NCBI GenBank assembly: GCA_051648365.1
Contig: JBOFEZ010000066.1
Span: 1-64,000 of the forward strand
From: JAGNZR01 sp051648365
Lineage (GTDB): Bacteria; Fusobacteriota; Fusobacteriia; Fusobacteriales; Fusobacteriaceae
Direction of reading: 5' to 3'
DNA length: 64,000 nucleotides
A program made the position numbers and the translations under genes. Under the pieces are notes generated by a model. That model saw nothing but the letters and a program-made list of their open reading frames with translations. It did not search any database and had not been told where the DNA came from. Within the stretch, counting starts at the first letter, position 1, and each line of letters starts with the position of its first letter. Below are positions 34,923 to 44,772 of this stretch, one piece after another.

Positions 34923-37900
34923 CTATTCTTTAGGGAGAATTTTTTTTATTATCCCTGTATATATTTCAATAAGACTATCATACTTTTTCTCTATCTTAAA
35001 GTCAATATAATAATTTAATTTTTCTTTTTTTATTTTTTGATTTTCACTACCATAGCCGTCTTCACCTTCATTTTGAACTCCTATTCCGAAGGACTGACCT
35101 TCAGTATATCTGTACTCCAATCCAGCACTATATCTATCGAAATTATTATATCCACTATAACGACTCCTTTTATTTTCTTCATCACTGGCACCAGTTATTC
35201 TGGCATCTGCCACTGCAAAAAGTTTATCCTTATATATTTTATCTTCGGCAATAATCTTAATTCCAAAGTTGAAATTTGTCTGATCATTTTTGTCTCCCTC
35301 TGATTCTACATCACTAAAAGCATCTGTTATATCAGCAGTTATCCTTAATTTGGTTAATCCAAAAATTTTCTTTAGTGCCCTTGATGCAGGAGAAAGAAAA
35401 GAGTTAGTAATCTGTGCTCCTAAAAGATTTTTTATAATAGTTGCTGATGGCCCTAGTCTATTATTTTCCTCGCTATAACTGCTTTCAGAATTAAATAGTG
35501 AAGCCAAGGTTCCTGAAGAAGATTGATTATTATTTTTTATTCTGAAATTCAAAGATTTCATCTCTCCTGCAAGTGATATTTCTGTGTTTCCAACTGGAGA
35601 TTTAGCTTCAAAACTAAGTATGGGATTCAAATTAGGAATATAATCTTCAGGCTTATTCAATACCAGTCTTCCTGTTGAGATTTTAAAATCATTTTCTCCT
35701 AGAATGAATTCTCCCTTGTTAACTTCGATTTGACCTATAAAGCTAAGTTTATTCAGCTGTCCTGAAAGTTTTCCACCACCAGTTATTTTCCCCTTTATCT
35801 CTTCTAAAATATTCCAGATATTTGGTATGTCTACATTTATACCTTTTATAATTTTAAAATCTAAATCTATACCCATAGTTTCAGTTTCTGTAATCTCTTT
35901 CTCGTATTCCTCATCAATGGATTCTTTCTCTCCAAATCTTACTGGAATTGCTACTAAAATTATTTTTTTCAAAATTCCTATTATTGATATCCCCTTTCCA
36001 ATTCCAGGAATACCTTTTACATCACCCTCAACAAAATCAATTTTTCCAGAAAGTTTATTTTCGGAAAATTTCAATTCTGAATTTAGGAGTATTCTTAATT
36101 CTTTTTCCAAATCATAATTTACTTCTTTTAATTTAAGTGAGAGATTATAATCTAATTTTTTATAAAATTCAGAATTTTGATTTATTTCCAAAAGAGAAGG
36201 GACATTGAAATATCCCCCTATTTCAGCTGTACCATTGTTTATTTTTCCAAGAAAATTTTTAATCTCTATTTTTTTTCCTGTCAATGAAAGATCAAAGTTG
36301 ATATCTTCACCCTTTATTCTAGATTCATCCAAAGAGAAAGTTATACCTTCACCCTTGAAACTTCCACTATTTTCACGATTAGATAGAGTAAGGTCTATTA
36401 CTGCTCCTCCACCAATCTCTTTTACAGGTAACTTCTTTGCTAAAAGATTTAAAAAATCGAGATTTATCTCCTTCGAATCTAATTTCATAAGATACTGAGA
36501 ATTTTTTATATCATAGTATCCCTTTACTTCCATCTTATTTTCTAGATAATTAAAACTAAGATTATCTATATAAACCTTCTCAAAATCACCATTTATACCT
36601 ATGTCTATATTATAAAATTTAAAATCTTCTATGATTACTTTTCGAGAATTAAGCTGAAATGAAAATTTAGGTTCATTAAAACTTCCCTGTATATGGCTTT
36701 TTAGAGAAAAATCACCTTCAAAAGGAGAATCTTTGTATACAGACTCTATAGAAATATTTTTTTCATCTAAAGTTAAATTTATCATCTCTGATTCCAAATC
36801 TACCCTTCCTGTTATTCCAAAAACAGGTTCTCTATACCTTATAAAATCTATTTTCCCTATATCTAATATTCCTTTTGAAAAATCTTCTCCCTTATATGTC
36901 AAATTCCCTTTTAATTTACCTACTCTTTCTCCCTTAAAAAAAAGATCATCCACAGTAAAAAGACCTTTAGCATCTACAGATTTCCCGATTCCTTCAGCTG
37001 AAAATTGACCGATGAGCCTGTACTTAAAATTTTTATCCTGAATATACTGTGAAAGATTGGTTTCAAAGATATTGGCTGTTATAAAATATTGTAGATTTTC
37101 TAGATTATATTGACCCGATATTTTTGAATTTTTATTTAGAGTTATATCTTTCCAATTTATAAGTCCATTATCATACGAAATTTTTCCATAAATTCCTATA
37201 AAATTTTCTTCAAAAATATAGATTTTTGAATCTATTAAATTTAGATCAGCATAGATTCCCTCATCATTTTTTGTGAACTTTCCCTTTCCTTCAACAACAT
37301 TAAATTTTATGTCATCTATTTTTAGATACTCATTCCCAAGGTTTTTTATTTCATAATCTAAACTCAATTCCTTTTGAATTATATTATAATTACCATTTAT
37401 TGTCAAAATATTATTCGAAATATTCAGAATTTGAAGGTTTTCTTGGTCCACTTTAAAACTATATCTCAATCCGTTTATTGCATACTTTCCATAAGTTAGT
37501 CTTTCTATTGTTCCTTCAGAATCAAATCTAAACTCTTTTCCATTCCCGCTTAATTCTCCTATCGAATTCAACTCAAACTCTAAAACATCTCCAGCTAAGG
37601 AATGATTGTATTGTAAATTTTCACTTTCATAACTAAAACGATAATAACCTTTATTTAAATCTAATTCTCCTTCTCCTGCCAACACAATTTTATCTGCTTG
37701 CAACATCTGTATCTGGTTAAAATATATCTCGTTATTTTCTCCTGTTCCAATCAGTTTTAAACTAGCTATTCCAAATAATTCCAAAGACCATTCACCTTGA
37801 AAAAGTTGAAGATTTGTGTTTTTTATATCATATATAATAATAGGATCAGGTATCTCAGCTGTTTGACTTTCTTCATCTATCATAGACAAAATTTTACTTT

Positions 37901-39269
37901 CATAATCAAAAAGACCTTCTCCCTTTAATATCCCTTTTTTACTTACGAATCTGAGATATCCTTCTGAAAAGAAGAGATCAACTTCTCCCAAAAAATCATC
38001 TAAGCTATATTTCATTTCCATTTTTTCATTTTTAAGATCTCCAGATATCTCAATATTTTTTTTCTTTCCGTTCAAGAACCCTTCAGCTTTAAGAAAATTG
38101 AATTCTACACCTTGCTCAGAATAAATCAAACCACCTCTGGCATTTTTAAGTTGAAACTGGCTGAAATCCAGATCTGAAAAAACATAATCAACATTCAATG
38201 AAAATTTCTTTTCACTATCCAACTTTAAAATTACAGCAAGATTTTCGACATCCATAGGAATTTTTTTTAGGGATATATTTTTTAAAAGTCTGTAATTTTC
38301 GAGTTGGGATAGGGTCATTTTTCCTAAATCTATTTTTGCATCCATTCCCTTCTCAAAATCAAATTCTAGATCAAATTTTTTCTTTTGAGAAAAAATTTCA
38401 AAATCAGCTTTTATAACTATTTTTTTTCCTAAAAAATCAACTTTCCCGTTTACCTTTTCAGCAGGCTGTAAAAAATCAGAATACTCTATCTCGGCCTCTC
38501 TTAAGTTTGCAACTCCCTCCAATCCTCTAGGAGAGATTGTCAAATCTAAATCTACTTTTCCACTTTTATACTGCACGGGTTCATAATAGTAGCCGTACTG
38601 AAGAAGAGATGTATCTATCTCCATATTTTTCAATTTAATATTCATTTCATACTGTTCTATATTATTATTAAAACTATAACTTGCCTTTTCATTTTCATTT
38701 TCTCCCGAAAAGAGAAGATCAATTCCTTTAATTCTGTCAAAACTAACGTATCCTTCAACATTTTCTAGTTTTTTTTCTATAGGTATTTCATATGAAAAAT
38801 CTTTAAAGGTAAGATTTCCACCTTTTACTTCTACAAATCTCAATGGCACTCCAGTACCACTTTTGGCTGTTCCTCCTGTAGCAAAAGCGTTCACTATATT
38901 TATATCGGAATCTTTTATTTCTATTAGAATTTCAGGATTTTCAACTTCTATTTTCTTCAGCCAATCTTTGAAAGATCCCTTGATTTCATATTCAACATAT
39001 ACCTTGGGTGCTACTACAATTTTTTGATTTTCATATATCAGTTCAATATTTTTCCCTGATATTTTTCCCCATTCTAAAAATTCCATCTCTCCTATATGAA
39101 AAGTAGGTTTTAGGGCTAGAGATAATATCAATGCCACTGTGTAACCCAGATTCATCAGGGCTGCTACTCCTATTCCTATAAAAAGAAAAAAAAGAGAGAG
39201 CAGAGTCTTTACTCTACTATCTCTTATTATGTTTCGTATTCCTGTTATTACTTTTTTCACCCTGCTCAC
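34923..39269 (-). CDS. tamB: TamB/YtfN-like translocation and assembly protein
   Basis: 1448 residues with one N-terminal membrane anchor (about 17-38), AsmA-like sequence and a very long repetitive beta-rich body. The body is predicted to be a hydrophobic groove spanning the periplasm. The C-terminal DUF490 domain (about 1100-1448) includes SFEAKSPVGNTEISLAGEM. TamB-family proteins are now linked to phospholipid transport to the outer membrane, and TamAB to outer-membrane protein assembly. It lies directly upstream of bamA, with no separate tamA nearby, so BamA may be its partner. The gene is the longest in the window. Confidence 0.9.
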   Translation of the reverse strand: MSRVKKVITGIRNIIRDSRVKTLLSLFFLFIGIGVAALMNLGYTVALILSLALKPTFHIGEMEFLEWGKISGKNIELIYENQKIVVAPKVYVEYEIKGSFKDWLKKIEVENPEILIEIKDSDINIVNAFATGGTAKSGTGVPLRFVEVKGGNLTFKDFSYEIPIEKKLENVEGYVSFDRIKGIDLLFSGENENEKASYSFNNNIEQYEMNIKLKNMEIDTSLLQYGYYYEPVQYKSGKVDLDLTISPRGLEGVANLREAEIEYSDFLQPAEKVNGKVDFLGKKIVIKADFEIFSQKKKFDLEFDFEKGMDAKIDLGKMTLSQLENYRLLKNISLKKIPMDVENLAVILKLDSEKKFSLNVDYVFSDLDFSQFQLKNARGGLIYSEQGVEFNFLKAEGFLNGKKKNIEISGDLKNEKMEMKYSLDDFLGEVDLFFSEGYLRFVSKKGILKGEGLFDYESKILSMIDEESQTAEIPDPIIIYDIKNTNLQLFQGEWSLELFGIASLKLIGTGENNEIYFNQIQMLQADKIVLAGEGELDLNKGYYRFSYESENLQYNHSLAGDVLEFELNSIGELSGNGKEFRFDSEGTIERLTYGKYAINGLRYSFKVDQENLQILNISNNILTINGNYNIIQKELSLDYEIKNLGNEYLKIDDIKFNVVEGKGKFTKNDEGIYADLNLIDSKIYIFEENFIGIYGKISYDNGLINWKDITLNKNSKISGQYNLENLQYFITANIFETNLSQYIQDKNFKYRLIGQFSAEGIGKSVDAKGLFTVDDLFFKGERVGKLKGNLTYKGEDFSKGILDIGKIDFIRYREPVFGITGRVDLESEMINLTLDEKNISIESVYKDSPFEGDFSLKSHIQGSFNEPKFSFQLNSRKVIIEDFKFYNIDIGINGDFEKVYIDNLSFNYLENKMEVKGYYDIKNSQYLMKLDSKEINLDFLNLLAKKLPVKEIGGGAVIDLTLSNRENSGSFKGEGITFSLDESRIKGEDINFDLSLTGKKIEIKNFLGKINNGTAEIGGYFNVPSLLEINQNSEFYKKLDYNLSLKLKEVNYDLEKELRILLNSELKFSENKLSGKIDFVEGDVKGIPGIGKGISIIGILKKIILVAIPVRFGEKESIDEEYEKEITETETMGIDLDFKIIKGINVDIPNIWNILEEIKGKITGGGKLSGQLNKLSFIGQIEVNKGEFILGENDFKISTGRLVLNKPEDYIPNLNPILSFEAKSPVGNTEISLAGEMKSLNFRIKNNNQSSSGTLASLFNSESSYSEENNRLGPSATIIKNLLGAQITNSFLSPASRALKKIFGLTKLRITADITDAFSDVESEGDKNDQTNFNFGIKIIAEDKIYKDKLFAVADARITGASDEENKRSRYSGYNNFDRYSAGLEYRYTEGQSFGIGVQNEGEDGYGSENQKIKKEKLNYYIDFKIEKKYDSLIEIYTGIIKKILPKE

Positions 39270-39293
39270 CTCCCTATTTTTTTATTTGTTATA

Positions 39294-39998
39294 CTATAGT
39301 GGTCTTTTTAATGGAATACCTATTTTCCTCGGATATTTTTTATCTGTGATTCCTTTTTTTCTAACAATTATAATTTTTCTTCCATCTTTGCAGTAAGGTA
39401 AATTCAAATTATATTCCGCTTCAATGACACTATCAAGTATTTTAAGTGCATTAGATGCTTTTTCCTCTTCCCCTGTATCAGGACTTTTTTGTATTATGAA
39501 TCTTCCTTCAATTTTTAAGAAAGGTATCATGTATTCTAAGATTGTTGAAAGCTGAGATACTCCTCTGCACAGTCCCAAATCATAAGAATCACGATTTTCA
39601 TTATTTATGAATTCTTCGGCTCTCATATTTACAACCTGAACATTTTCTAAATTAAGCTGTTCCTTTACATGCTCTAAAAATTTTGTCTTTTTTCCAACTG
39701 AATCCATAAGAGTGAATCTTATCTCAGGATTACAGATTGCCAGTACCATACCTGGAAACCCAGCTCCTGTTCCAATATCCATAGCGTTTTTATCTTCTTT
39801 TCCAATATAATTCTGAAGAAGAAGAGAATCTATAAAGTGTTTCTCCAACATCTCTTTCTCATCTCTGATAGCTGTCAGATTTGTATGAGCATTATATTCT
39901 ATAAGAAGTCTTAGATATCTCATAAGATTATCTATTTTAGCTTCATCTATTCTTTCTGCTCCTATAATTTCAATTCCTTTTTTTAAATAATCTCTCAT
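39294..39998 (-). CDS. rsmG: 16S rRNA (guanine527-N7)-methyltransferase
   Basis: SAM-dependent methyltransferase of 234 residues. KHFIDSLLLQNYI and the SAM motif AMDIGTGAGFPGMVLAI are diagnostic, with CRGVSQLSTILEYMIPFL downstream. It overlaps mnmG by 4 bases; the mnmG-rsmG (gidAB) pairing is widely conserved. Confidence 0.96.
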   Translation of the reverse strand: MRDYLKKGIEIIGAERIDEAKIDNLMRYLRLLIEYNAHTNLTAIRDEKEMLEKHFIDSLLLQNYIGKEDKNAMDIGTGAGFPGMVLAICNPEIRFTLMDSVGKKTKFLEHVKEQLNLENVQVVNMRAEEFINNENRDSYDLGLCRGVSQLSTILEYMIPFLKIEGRFIIQKSPDTGEEEKASNALKILDSVIEAEYNLNLPYCKDGRKIIIVRKKGITDKKYPRKIGIPLKRPL

Positions 39999-41887
39999 CC
40001 CTGCTTCTCCTTTAATTTTAAGTGAATTAACAGTACCTGGATATCAGCTGGAGAAACTCCAGATATTCTAGAAGCCTGACCTATATTCATAGGTCTCACC
40101 CCTTTCAGTTTATCTTTAGCTTCCTTAGGTATACTTCCAATAGAATCATAATCTAAATCCTGAGGGATTTTCTTATTTTCTAAATTCTTATGTTTTTCTA
40201 TCATTTTCAATGATCTTTCAATATATCCTGAATACTTAACTTGAACCTCTACCTGATATTCTGTATTATCATCAAAATTCCCTAAATGGAAGTTTTCAAT
40301 CAGTTCTGCTATATATTTTATATCTCTATATGTCACATCCGGACGTCTTAGTATTTCAAAAAGTGTAAGTCCTGATCTTATTTCAGGTTCTCCAATTCTT
40401 GTAAACACTTCATTCACTCTTTCATTTTTGCTTCCTACGTGCTGAGATTTTAATTTTTCTATTATTTCAGCAACATTTTTCTCTTTTTCTAAGACTCTTT
40501 CGTAATCACTTTTAGGAAGAAGTCCAATATCATATCCAATTTTAGATAATCTTAAATCTGCATTATCTTCTCTCAAATGTAGTCTATATTCACTTCTTGC
40601 AGTAAACATTCTATAAGGTTCGTTCGTTCCTTTTGACACTAAATCATCAATTAGTGTTCCTATATATGATTCCGCTCTGTCTAATACTATAGGATCTTTT
40701 CCTTCAATTTTCCTTACCGCATTTATACCTGCAATTATACCTTGAGAAGCCGCTTCTTCATATCCTGAAGTTCCGTTGATTTGACCGGCCAAGAAAAGGT
40801 TTTCAACTTTTTTGGTTTCTAGGGAATATTTCAATTCTTGAGGATCCACATAATCATATTCTATCGCATATCCATATCTCATTATTTTTGAGTTTTCTAG
40901 ACCAGGAATTTTTCTCAGCATCTCATACTGAACATCAGTAGGAAGAGATGTTGAAAAACCACTTATATATACTTCATTAGTATCATATCCCTCTTTCTCT
41001 AAAAAAAGATGATGTCTGTCCTTCTCTGCATATCTATAGACTTTGTCTTCGATTGAAGGGCAATATCTTGGCCCTGTACCTGCTATAGCTCCATTGAAAA
41101 GGGGCGACCTGTCTTTATTGTCAGTTATAGTTTTGTGAACATCGGGGTTGGTAAATACTATATGACAAGATATCTGTTTTCTCCCGATTATCTCTCTGTC
41201 ATCTGTTCTGTTGGAAAATTTAAGAAGAGCATCATCTCCCGGCTGTTCCTCTATTTTAGAGTAATCAATTGTTCTTGCATCTATTCTTGCTGGAGTTCCA
41301 GTCTTGAATCTTCCCATTCTGAGACCTGCAGCTGCTAAAGAAACCGGGAGTTCTTCTGAAGAAAGTTCTCCCATTCTTCCACCTTTAAACTTATTTTCTC
41401 CTATATGTATAAGTCCTCTCATAAAGGTTCCGGCAGCTATTATCACTGTCTTTCCCTCATAAGTAACGCCCTCTTTTGTCTTTATTCCTACTGCTTTCCC
41501 GTTTTCAACTACAACTTCTGTGGCGATTCCCTGTATAGTCTCTAAATTTTCACAGTTTTCTATAGTCTTTTTCATTTCCATTCTGTAAAGTTGCTTATCC
41601 GCTTGAGCTCTCAGTGAACGCACTGCTGGACCTTTTTTGGTATTGAGAACTCTTATCTGAATAAAAGTTTTATCTATATTTCTTCCTATTTCACCACCCA
41701 AAGCATCTATCTCTTTCACAAGATGAGATTTTGCTGGTCCTCCGAGAGAAGGATTGCACGACATAGTTCCTATGTTATCTAAAGTTATTGTAAATATAGC
41801 TGTTTTCATTCCCATTTTGGCAGCAGCCAGTGCAGCTTCACATCCTGCATGTCCGGCTCCTACAACTATAACATCAAATTTTTGCAT
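39995..41887 (-). CDS. mnmG: tRNA uridine-34 5-carboxymethylaminomethyl modification enzyme MnmG
   Basis: FAD/NADH enzyme that with MnmE forms cmnm5U at the wobble position. The 630 residues have the N-terminal FAD dinucleotide fold VVGAGHAGCEAALAAAKMG, CNPSLGGPAKSHLVKEIDALGG, and PRYCPSIEDKV with the catalytic cysteine region. The C-terminal helical domain interacts with MnmE, which is not encoded here. Confidence 0.97.
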   Translation of the reverse strand: MQKFDVIVVGAGHAGCEAALAAAKMGMKTAIFTITLDNIGTMSCNPSLGGPAKSHLVKEIDALGGEIGRNIDKTFIQIRVLNTKKGPAVRSLRAQADKQLYRMEMKKTIENCENLETIQGIATEVVVENGKAVGIKTKEGVTYEGKTVIIAAGTFMRGLIHIGENKFKGGRMGELSSEELPVSLAAAGLRMGRFKTGTPARIDARTIDYSKIEEQPGDDALLKFSNRTDDREIIGRKQISCHIVFTNPDVHKTITDNKDRSPLFNGAIAGTGPRYCPSIEDKVYRYAEKDRHHLFLEKEGYDTNEVYISGFSTSLPTDVQYEMLRKIPGLENSKIMRYGYAIEYDYVDPQELKYSLETKKVENLFLAGQINGTSGYEEAASQGIIAGINAVRKIEGKDPIVLDRAESYIGTLIDDLVSKGTNEPYRMFTARSEYRLHLREDNADLRLSKIGYDIGLLPKSDYERVLEKEKNVAEIIEKLKSQHVGSKNERVNEVFTRIGEPEIRSGLTLFEILRRPDVTYRDIKYIAELIENFHLGNFDDNTEYQVEVQVKYSGYIERSLKMIEKHKNLENKKIPQDLDYDSIGSIPKEAKDKLKGVRPMNIGQASRISGVSPADIQVLLIHLKLKEKQG

Positions 41888-41910
41888 TTTGCCTCCACAT
41901 ATTACAAATT

Positions 41911-42567
41911 TTATTTTAAATTTTCTAAAACTTCAGCTGTTTTTGCATCAGTTATCAGAAGGAGTGTATCCCCTTTTTCTATTTTAGTATATGCACTCGG
42001 GTTAGGTTGAAAAGTTTCATCTTCTTTTTTTATACCCACAACTGTTGCATTATAATTTTTCCTTATTTCTGATTCTATAAGTGTCTTTTCCCAAAAGATA
42101 GAAGGTGATTTTATCTCTACAAGAAGAAAATTTTGTGAAAATCTTACATGCTCAATCATATTGGGTTCCATAGATAGCTGAGCTACCCTTCTTCCCATAT
42201 ACTCTTCTGGATATATTACTTTATTAGCTCCTATTTTAGCCAAAACTTTTCCATGACTTTTAGTAACAGCTTTTGCTATGATTTTAGGAACTCCTAGCTC
42301 TTTTAAATTTAAGGTAACCATTATACTTTCTTCTATTTCACCTATACACACAAATGCTATATTATAATTTTCTATTCCTAGTTCACTTAAAGTATTGCTA
42401 TCAGTAGCATCTAATACTATGGCATTTTCAACCATTTTTTCATTTATTACAGTTTGGACCCTTTCGCTATTTATATCTATAGCTAAAACCTCTTCATTAG
42501 ATTCATAAAGAGTCTGAGCTATGCTCGAACCAAATCTCCCTAATCCTACAACTAAATACTGTTTCAT
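41911..42567 (-). CDS. ktrA: Potassium uptake regulatory subunit KtrA (RCK)
   Basis: 218-residue RCK protein: an N-terminal Rossmann domain with VVGLGRFGSSIA for nucleotide binding and a C-terminal RCK_C domain (about 135-218). A single RCK unit is the KtrA layout; TrkA of enterobacteria has two. It forms a gating ring on the membrane subunit encoded 10 bases upstream. Confidence 0.92.
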   Translation of the reverse strand: MKQYLVVGLGRFGSSIAQTLYESNEEVLAIDINSERVQTVINEKMVENAIVLDATDSNTLSELGIENYNIAFVCIGEIEESIMVTLNLKELGVPKIIAKAVTKSHGKVLAKIGANKVIYPEEYMGRRVAQLSMEPNMIEHVRFSQNFLLVEIKSPSIFWEKTLIESEIRKNYNATVVGIKKEDETFQPNPSAYTKIEKGDTLLLITDAKTAEVLENLK

Positions 42568-42577
42568 ATTTCCCCCT

Positions 42578-43921
42578 CTATCCTACCAGGATATTTTCCT
42601 TAGGATATGTAAACTTTTCTTTTCTTTTCTTTTCTCCTATCGCTAGAGCGAAAGTCAAAGGCCCTAATCTTCCTATAAACATGGTCATTATAATAAGTAT
42701 TCTTGCAAATACAGATAATTCTGATGTTATCCCCATAGATAACCCCACAGTTGCAAAGGCCGATATAACTTCAAATACAATCTGTTCAAATCTAAATCCA
42801 TCACTCGTCAGTATCAAAAGTATGACAGCCCCAACATAAACTATGGATATTACCAGTATTGCCAGAGCACGATTTAAAATATCCCAAGCTATACTCCTGT
42901 TGAACATCTCTATATTTTCTCTTCCTCTAACTACTCCACCAACATAAAAAGCTAATACTCCTAAAGTAGTAGTTTTTATTCCTCCACCTGTAGAACCTGG
43001 TGAAGCACCTATAAACATAAGAATACAAGAAAGAAATATAGTTCCACTCTCCATAGCACCTATGGGGATAGTGTTAAATCCTGCTGTTCTCAGAGTTACA
43101 CTCTGAAAAAAACTTGCTATTCCTTTATCTATAAACTTCATATTACCTATGGTAGCAGGATTATTGTATTCCAATACAAATATTAGCAACATTCCTCCAA
43201 AAGTTAAAATTATAGAGATAAATATAGCTAATTTAGATGTTAGATTAAATCTCTTTATATCTTTTCTTATCGCCATAATAAAGGAATTTATAACTGCAAA
43301 ACCTATTCCTCCTAAAATTATAAGATAGGCAATAGTCAAATTAAAAATTCCATTTTTTGAAAAATCTTCAAGAGAGTTACTATATAATGCAAAACCTGCA
43401 TTACAGAAGGCTGATACAGAATGAAAAACACCATAGTATAAAGCTTTTTGAAAACTATATTGCATTTTATCCATAAAAATCATAGTTAGAATAAATGCCC
43501 CTATACTTTCGATTATAAATACCGTACTAAAAATTTTCTTTATAAAATCCGTTATCTCTCCTGAATCGGCATTCCGCTCATCTCTAAGGACCATTCTCTC
43601 ATGGAAAGTCATTTTCTTTCCTGCTATCAGAAAAAGCATGGATGAAAAAGTCATTATTCCCAGTCCACCCAATTGAATAAAGATGAGAATAACAATCTGA
43701 CCCGGCACAGAAAAAACCTTACTCACATCAACAACAGAAAGTCCTGTTACACATATTGCTGAAGTTATTGTAAATAATGCTGTTAAAAAACTTATTCTCT
43801 GACCTTCTTGAAGACAGAAAGGTAACATTAAAATTAAACTACCAAAAAAAGCTGCCCCCAAAAAAGCGAGAATCATCTTTCTTGAAGATGAAGCTTTTTT
43901 TATAAATTCTATTATATTCAT
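42578..43921 (-). CDS. ktrB: Potassium uptake membrane subunit KtrB/TrkH
   Basis: Ion-conducting subunit of a Na+-dependent K+ uptake system, 447 residues with four membrane-pore-membrane repeats. Filter-like segments are ICVTGLSVVD, AFCNAGFAL, RTAGFNTIPIG and SAFATVGLSMG, each with the selectivity glycine. ATG at 43921 is chosen; a TTG two codons upstream is too close to the AGGGGAA ribosome binding site. It heads a long minus-strand block continuing into mnmG and the envelope genes. Confidence 0.93.
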   Translation of the reverse strand: MNIIEFIKKASSSRKMILAFLGAAFFGSLILMLPFCLQEGQRISFLTALFTITSAICVTGLSVVDVSKVFSVPGQIVILIFIQLGGLGIMTFSSMLFLIAGKKMTFHERMVLRDERNADSGEITDFIKKIFSTVFIIESIGAFILTMIFMDKMQYSFQKALYYGVFHSVSAFCNAGFALYSNSLEDFSKNGIFNLTIAYLIILGGIGFAVINSFIMAIRKDIKRFNLTSKLAIFISIILTFGGMLLIFVLEYNNPATIGNMKFIDKGIASFFQSVTLRTAGFNTIPIGAMESGTIFLSCILMFIGASPGSTGGGIKTTTLGVLAFYVGGVVRGRENIEMFNRSIAWDILNRALAILVISIVYVGAVILLILTSDGFRFEQIVFEVISAFATVGLSMGITSELSVFARILIIMTMFIGRLGPLTFALAIGEKKRKEKFTYPKENILVG

Positions 43922-43962
43922 ATTCAATTTCCCCTAAACCCATTTTCTTGACCAATGTTCTT

Positions 43963-43991
43963 ATTATAACTTATTTTCTCTCTTCCTTCAA
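43963..43991 (-). promoter_or_regulatory. ktrB promoter
   Basis: Minus strand -35 TTGAAG (43991-43986), 17-bp spacer, -10 TATAAT (43968-43963). It may drive ktrBA-mnmG-rsmG-tamB-bamA-skp-lpxD, since no terminator was found in that run. Confidence 0.72.
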
Positions 43992-44012
43992 TTTTTTTAC
44001 AATCAAAATACT

Positions 44013-44657
44013 CTACTTTTTCACAATAAACTTCCCGGCTTTCTTTTTAGAAACTGAACCATATTTTTCATCATATTCTTTTTTTATATGCTTGTTTTTT
44101 GCTACTGAATATCCAAATTTCCCAACTGGTTTCCGCTCCATAGGGAAATACTCCCCGTGACAATAGCTCAAAAGATCTGCTTTTTCCAAGCAAATTTTCC
44201 CTTTTTCATCCATGAGGTTTTCATCTATATGGGATTGAAGTACTTCAGCCAAGAAAAGATCATGAGTTCCTAATTTTATTATTTGTGTTACTTTGCACTC
44301 TATGTTTACAGGGCATTCTTTTATATAGTCTACACTTACCTCTCTCCCCTCCACCATGGTAAACTCCATTTGCTTTATTTTATCCACCTGTTTTCCAGAG
44401 ATAACTCCACAAAAATCTGTTTCTCTAGCCATATTACGACTAGGAATATTTACGGTGAATTCCATAGTTTCAGCTATATAATCATAGGATAATCTCTCAG
44501 GTCTTATGGAGATTGAAAGCATCGGAGGTTTTGTACAGACTGTCCCTGTCCATGCCACTGTAAAGACGTTGGACTTTCCCTCTTTATTTTTAGAAGTTAT
44601 CAATACCACCGGAACAGGATTTAATAACACACTTCCTTTGAACTGAATTTTTTCCAT
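44013..44657 (-). CDS. Flavin reductase family protein
   Basis: 214-residue FMN-binding split-barrel protein, related to flavoredoxins and flavin:NAD(P)H reductases. LLNPVPVVLITSKNKEG, SISIRPERLSYDYI and FTVNIPSRNMARETDFCGVISG are family motifs. The ATG at 44657 follows GGAGGAAAAATA; the longer frame from 44702 has no such site and would include its promoter. The electron donor and acceptor are unknown. Confidence 0.88.
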   Translation of the reverse strand: MEKIQFKGSVLLNPVPVVLITSKNKEGKSNVFTVAWTGTVCTKPPMLSISIRPERLSYDYIAETMEFTVNIPSRNMARETDFCGVISGKQVDKIKQMEFTMVEGREVSVDYIKECPVNIECKVTQIIKLGTHDLFLAEVLQSHIDENLMDEKGKICLEKADLLSYCHGEYFPMERKPVGKFGYSVAKNKHIKKEYDEKYGSVSKKKAGKFIVKK

Positions 44658-44692
44658 TATTTTTCCTCCAGATTTTTTCATTTTCACACTAC

Positions 44693-44701
44693 ATTTTACC
44701 A
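44693..44701 (-). promoter_or_regulatory. Extended -10 promoter of the flavin reductase gene
   Basis: Minus strand TGG-TAAAAT at 44701-44693, about 36 bases before the start codon; the -35 is poor. It diverges from the promoter at 44718. Confidence 0.45.
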
Positions 44702-44717
44702 TATTTTCTTGAATTTA

Positions 44718-44726
44718 TGTTATAAT
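44718..44726 (+). promoter_or_regulatory. Extended -10 promoter of the cysteine-cluster/trmN6 pair
   Basis: TGT-TATAAT at 44718-44726, with a weak TTTACC 20 bases upstream. An AT-rich stretch and the AGGAGGA ribosome binding site follow. Confidence 0.5.
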
Positions 44727-44772
44727 ATAATTAATTAATTATAATTTTATTCGTTAACTGCAGAGGAGGAAT

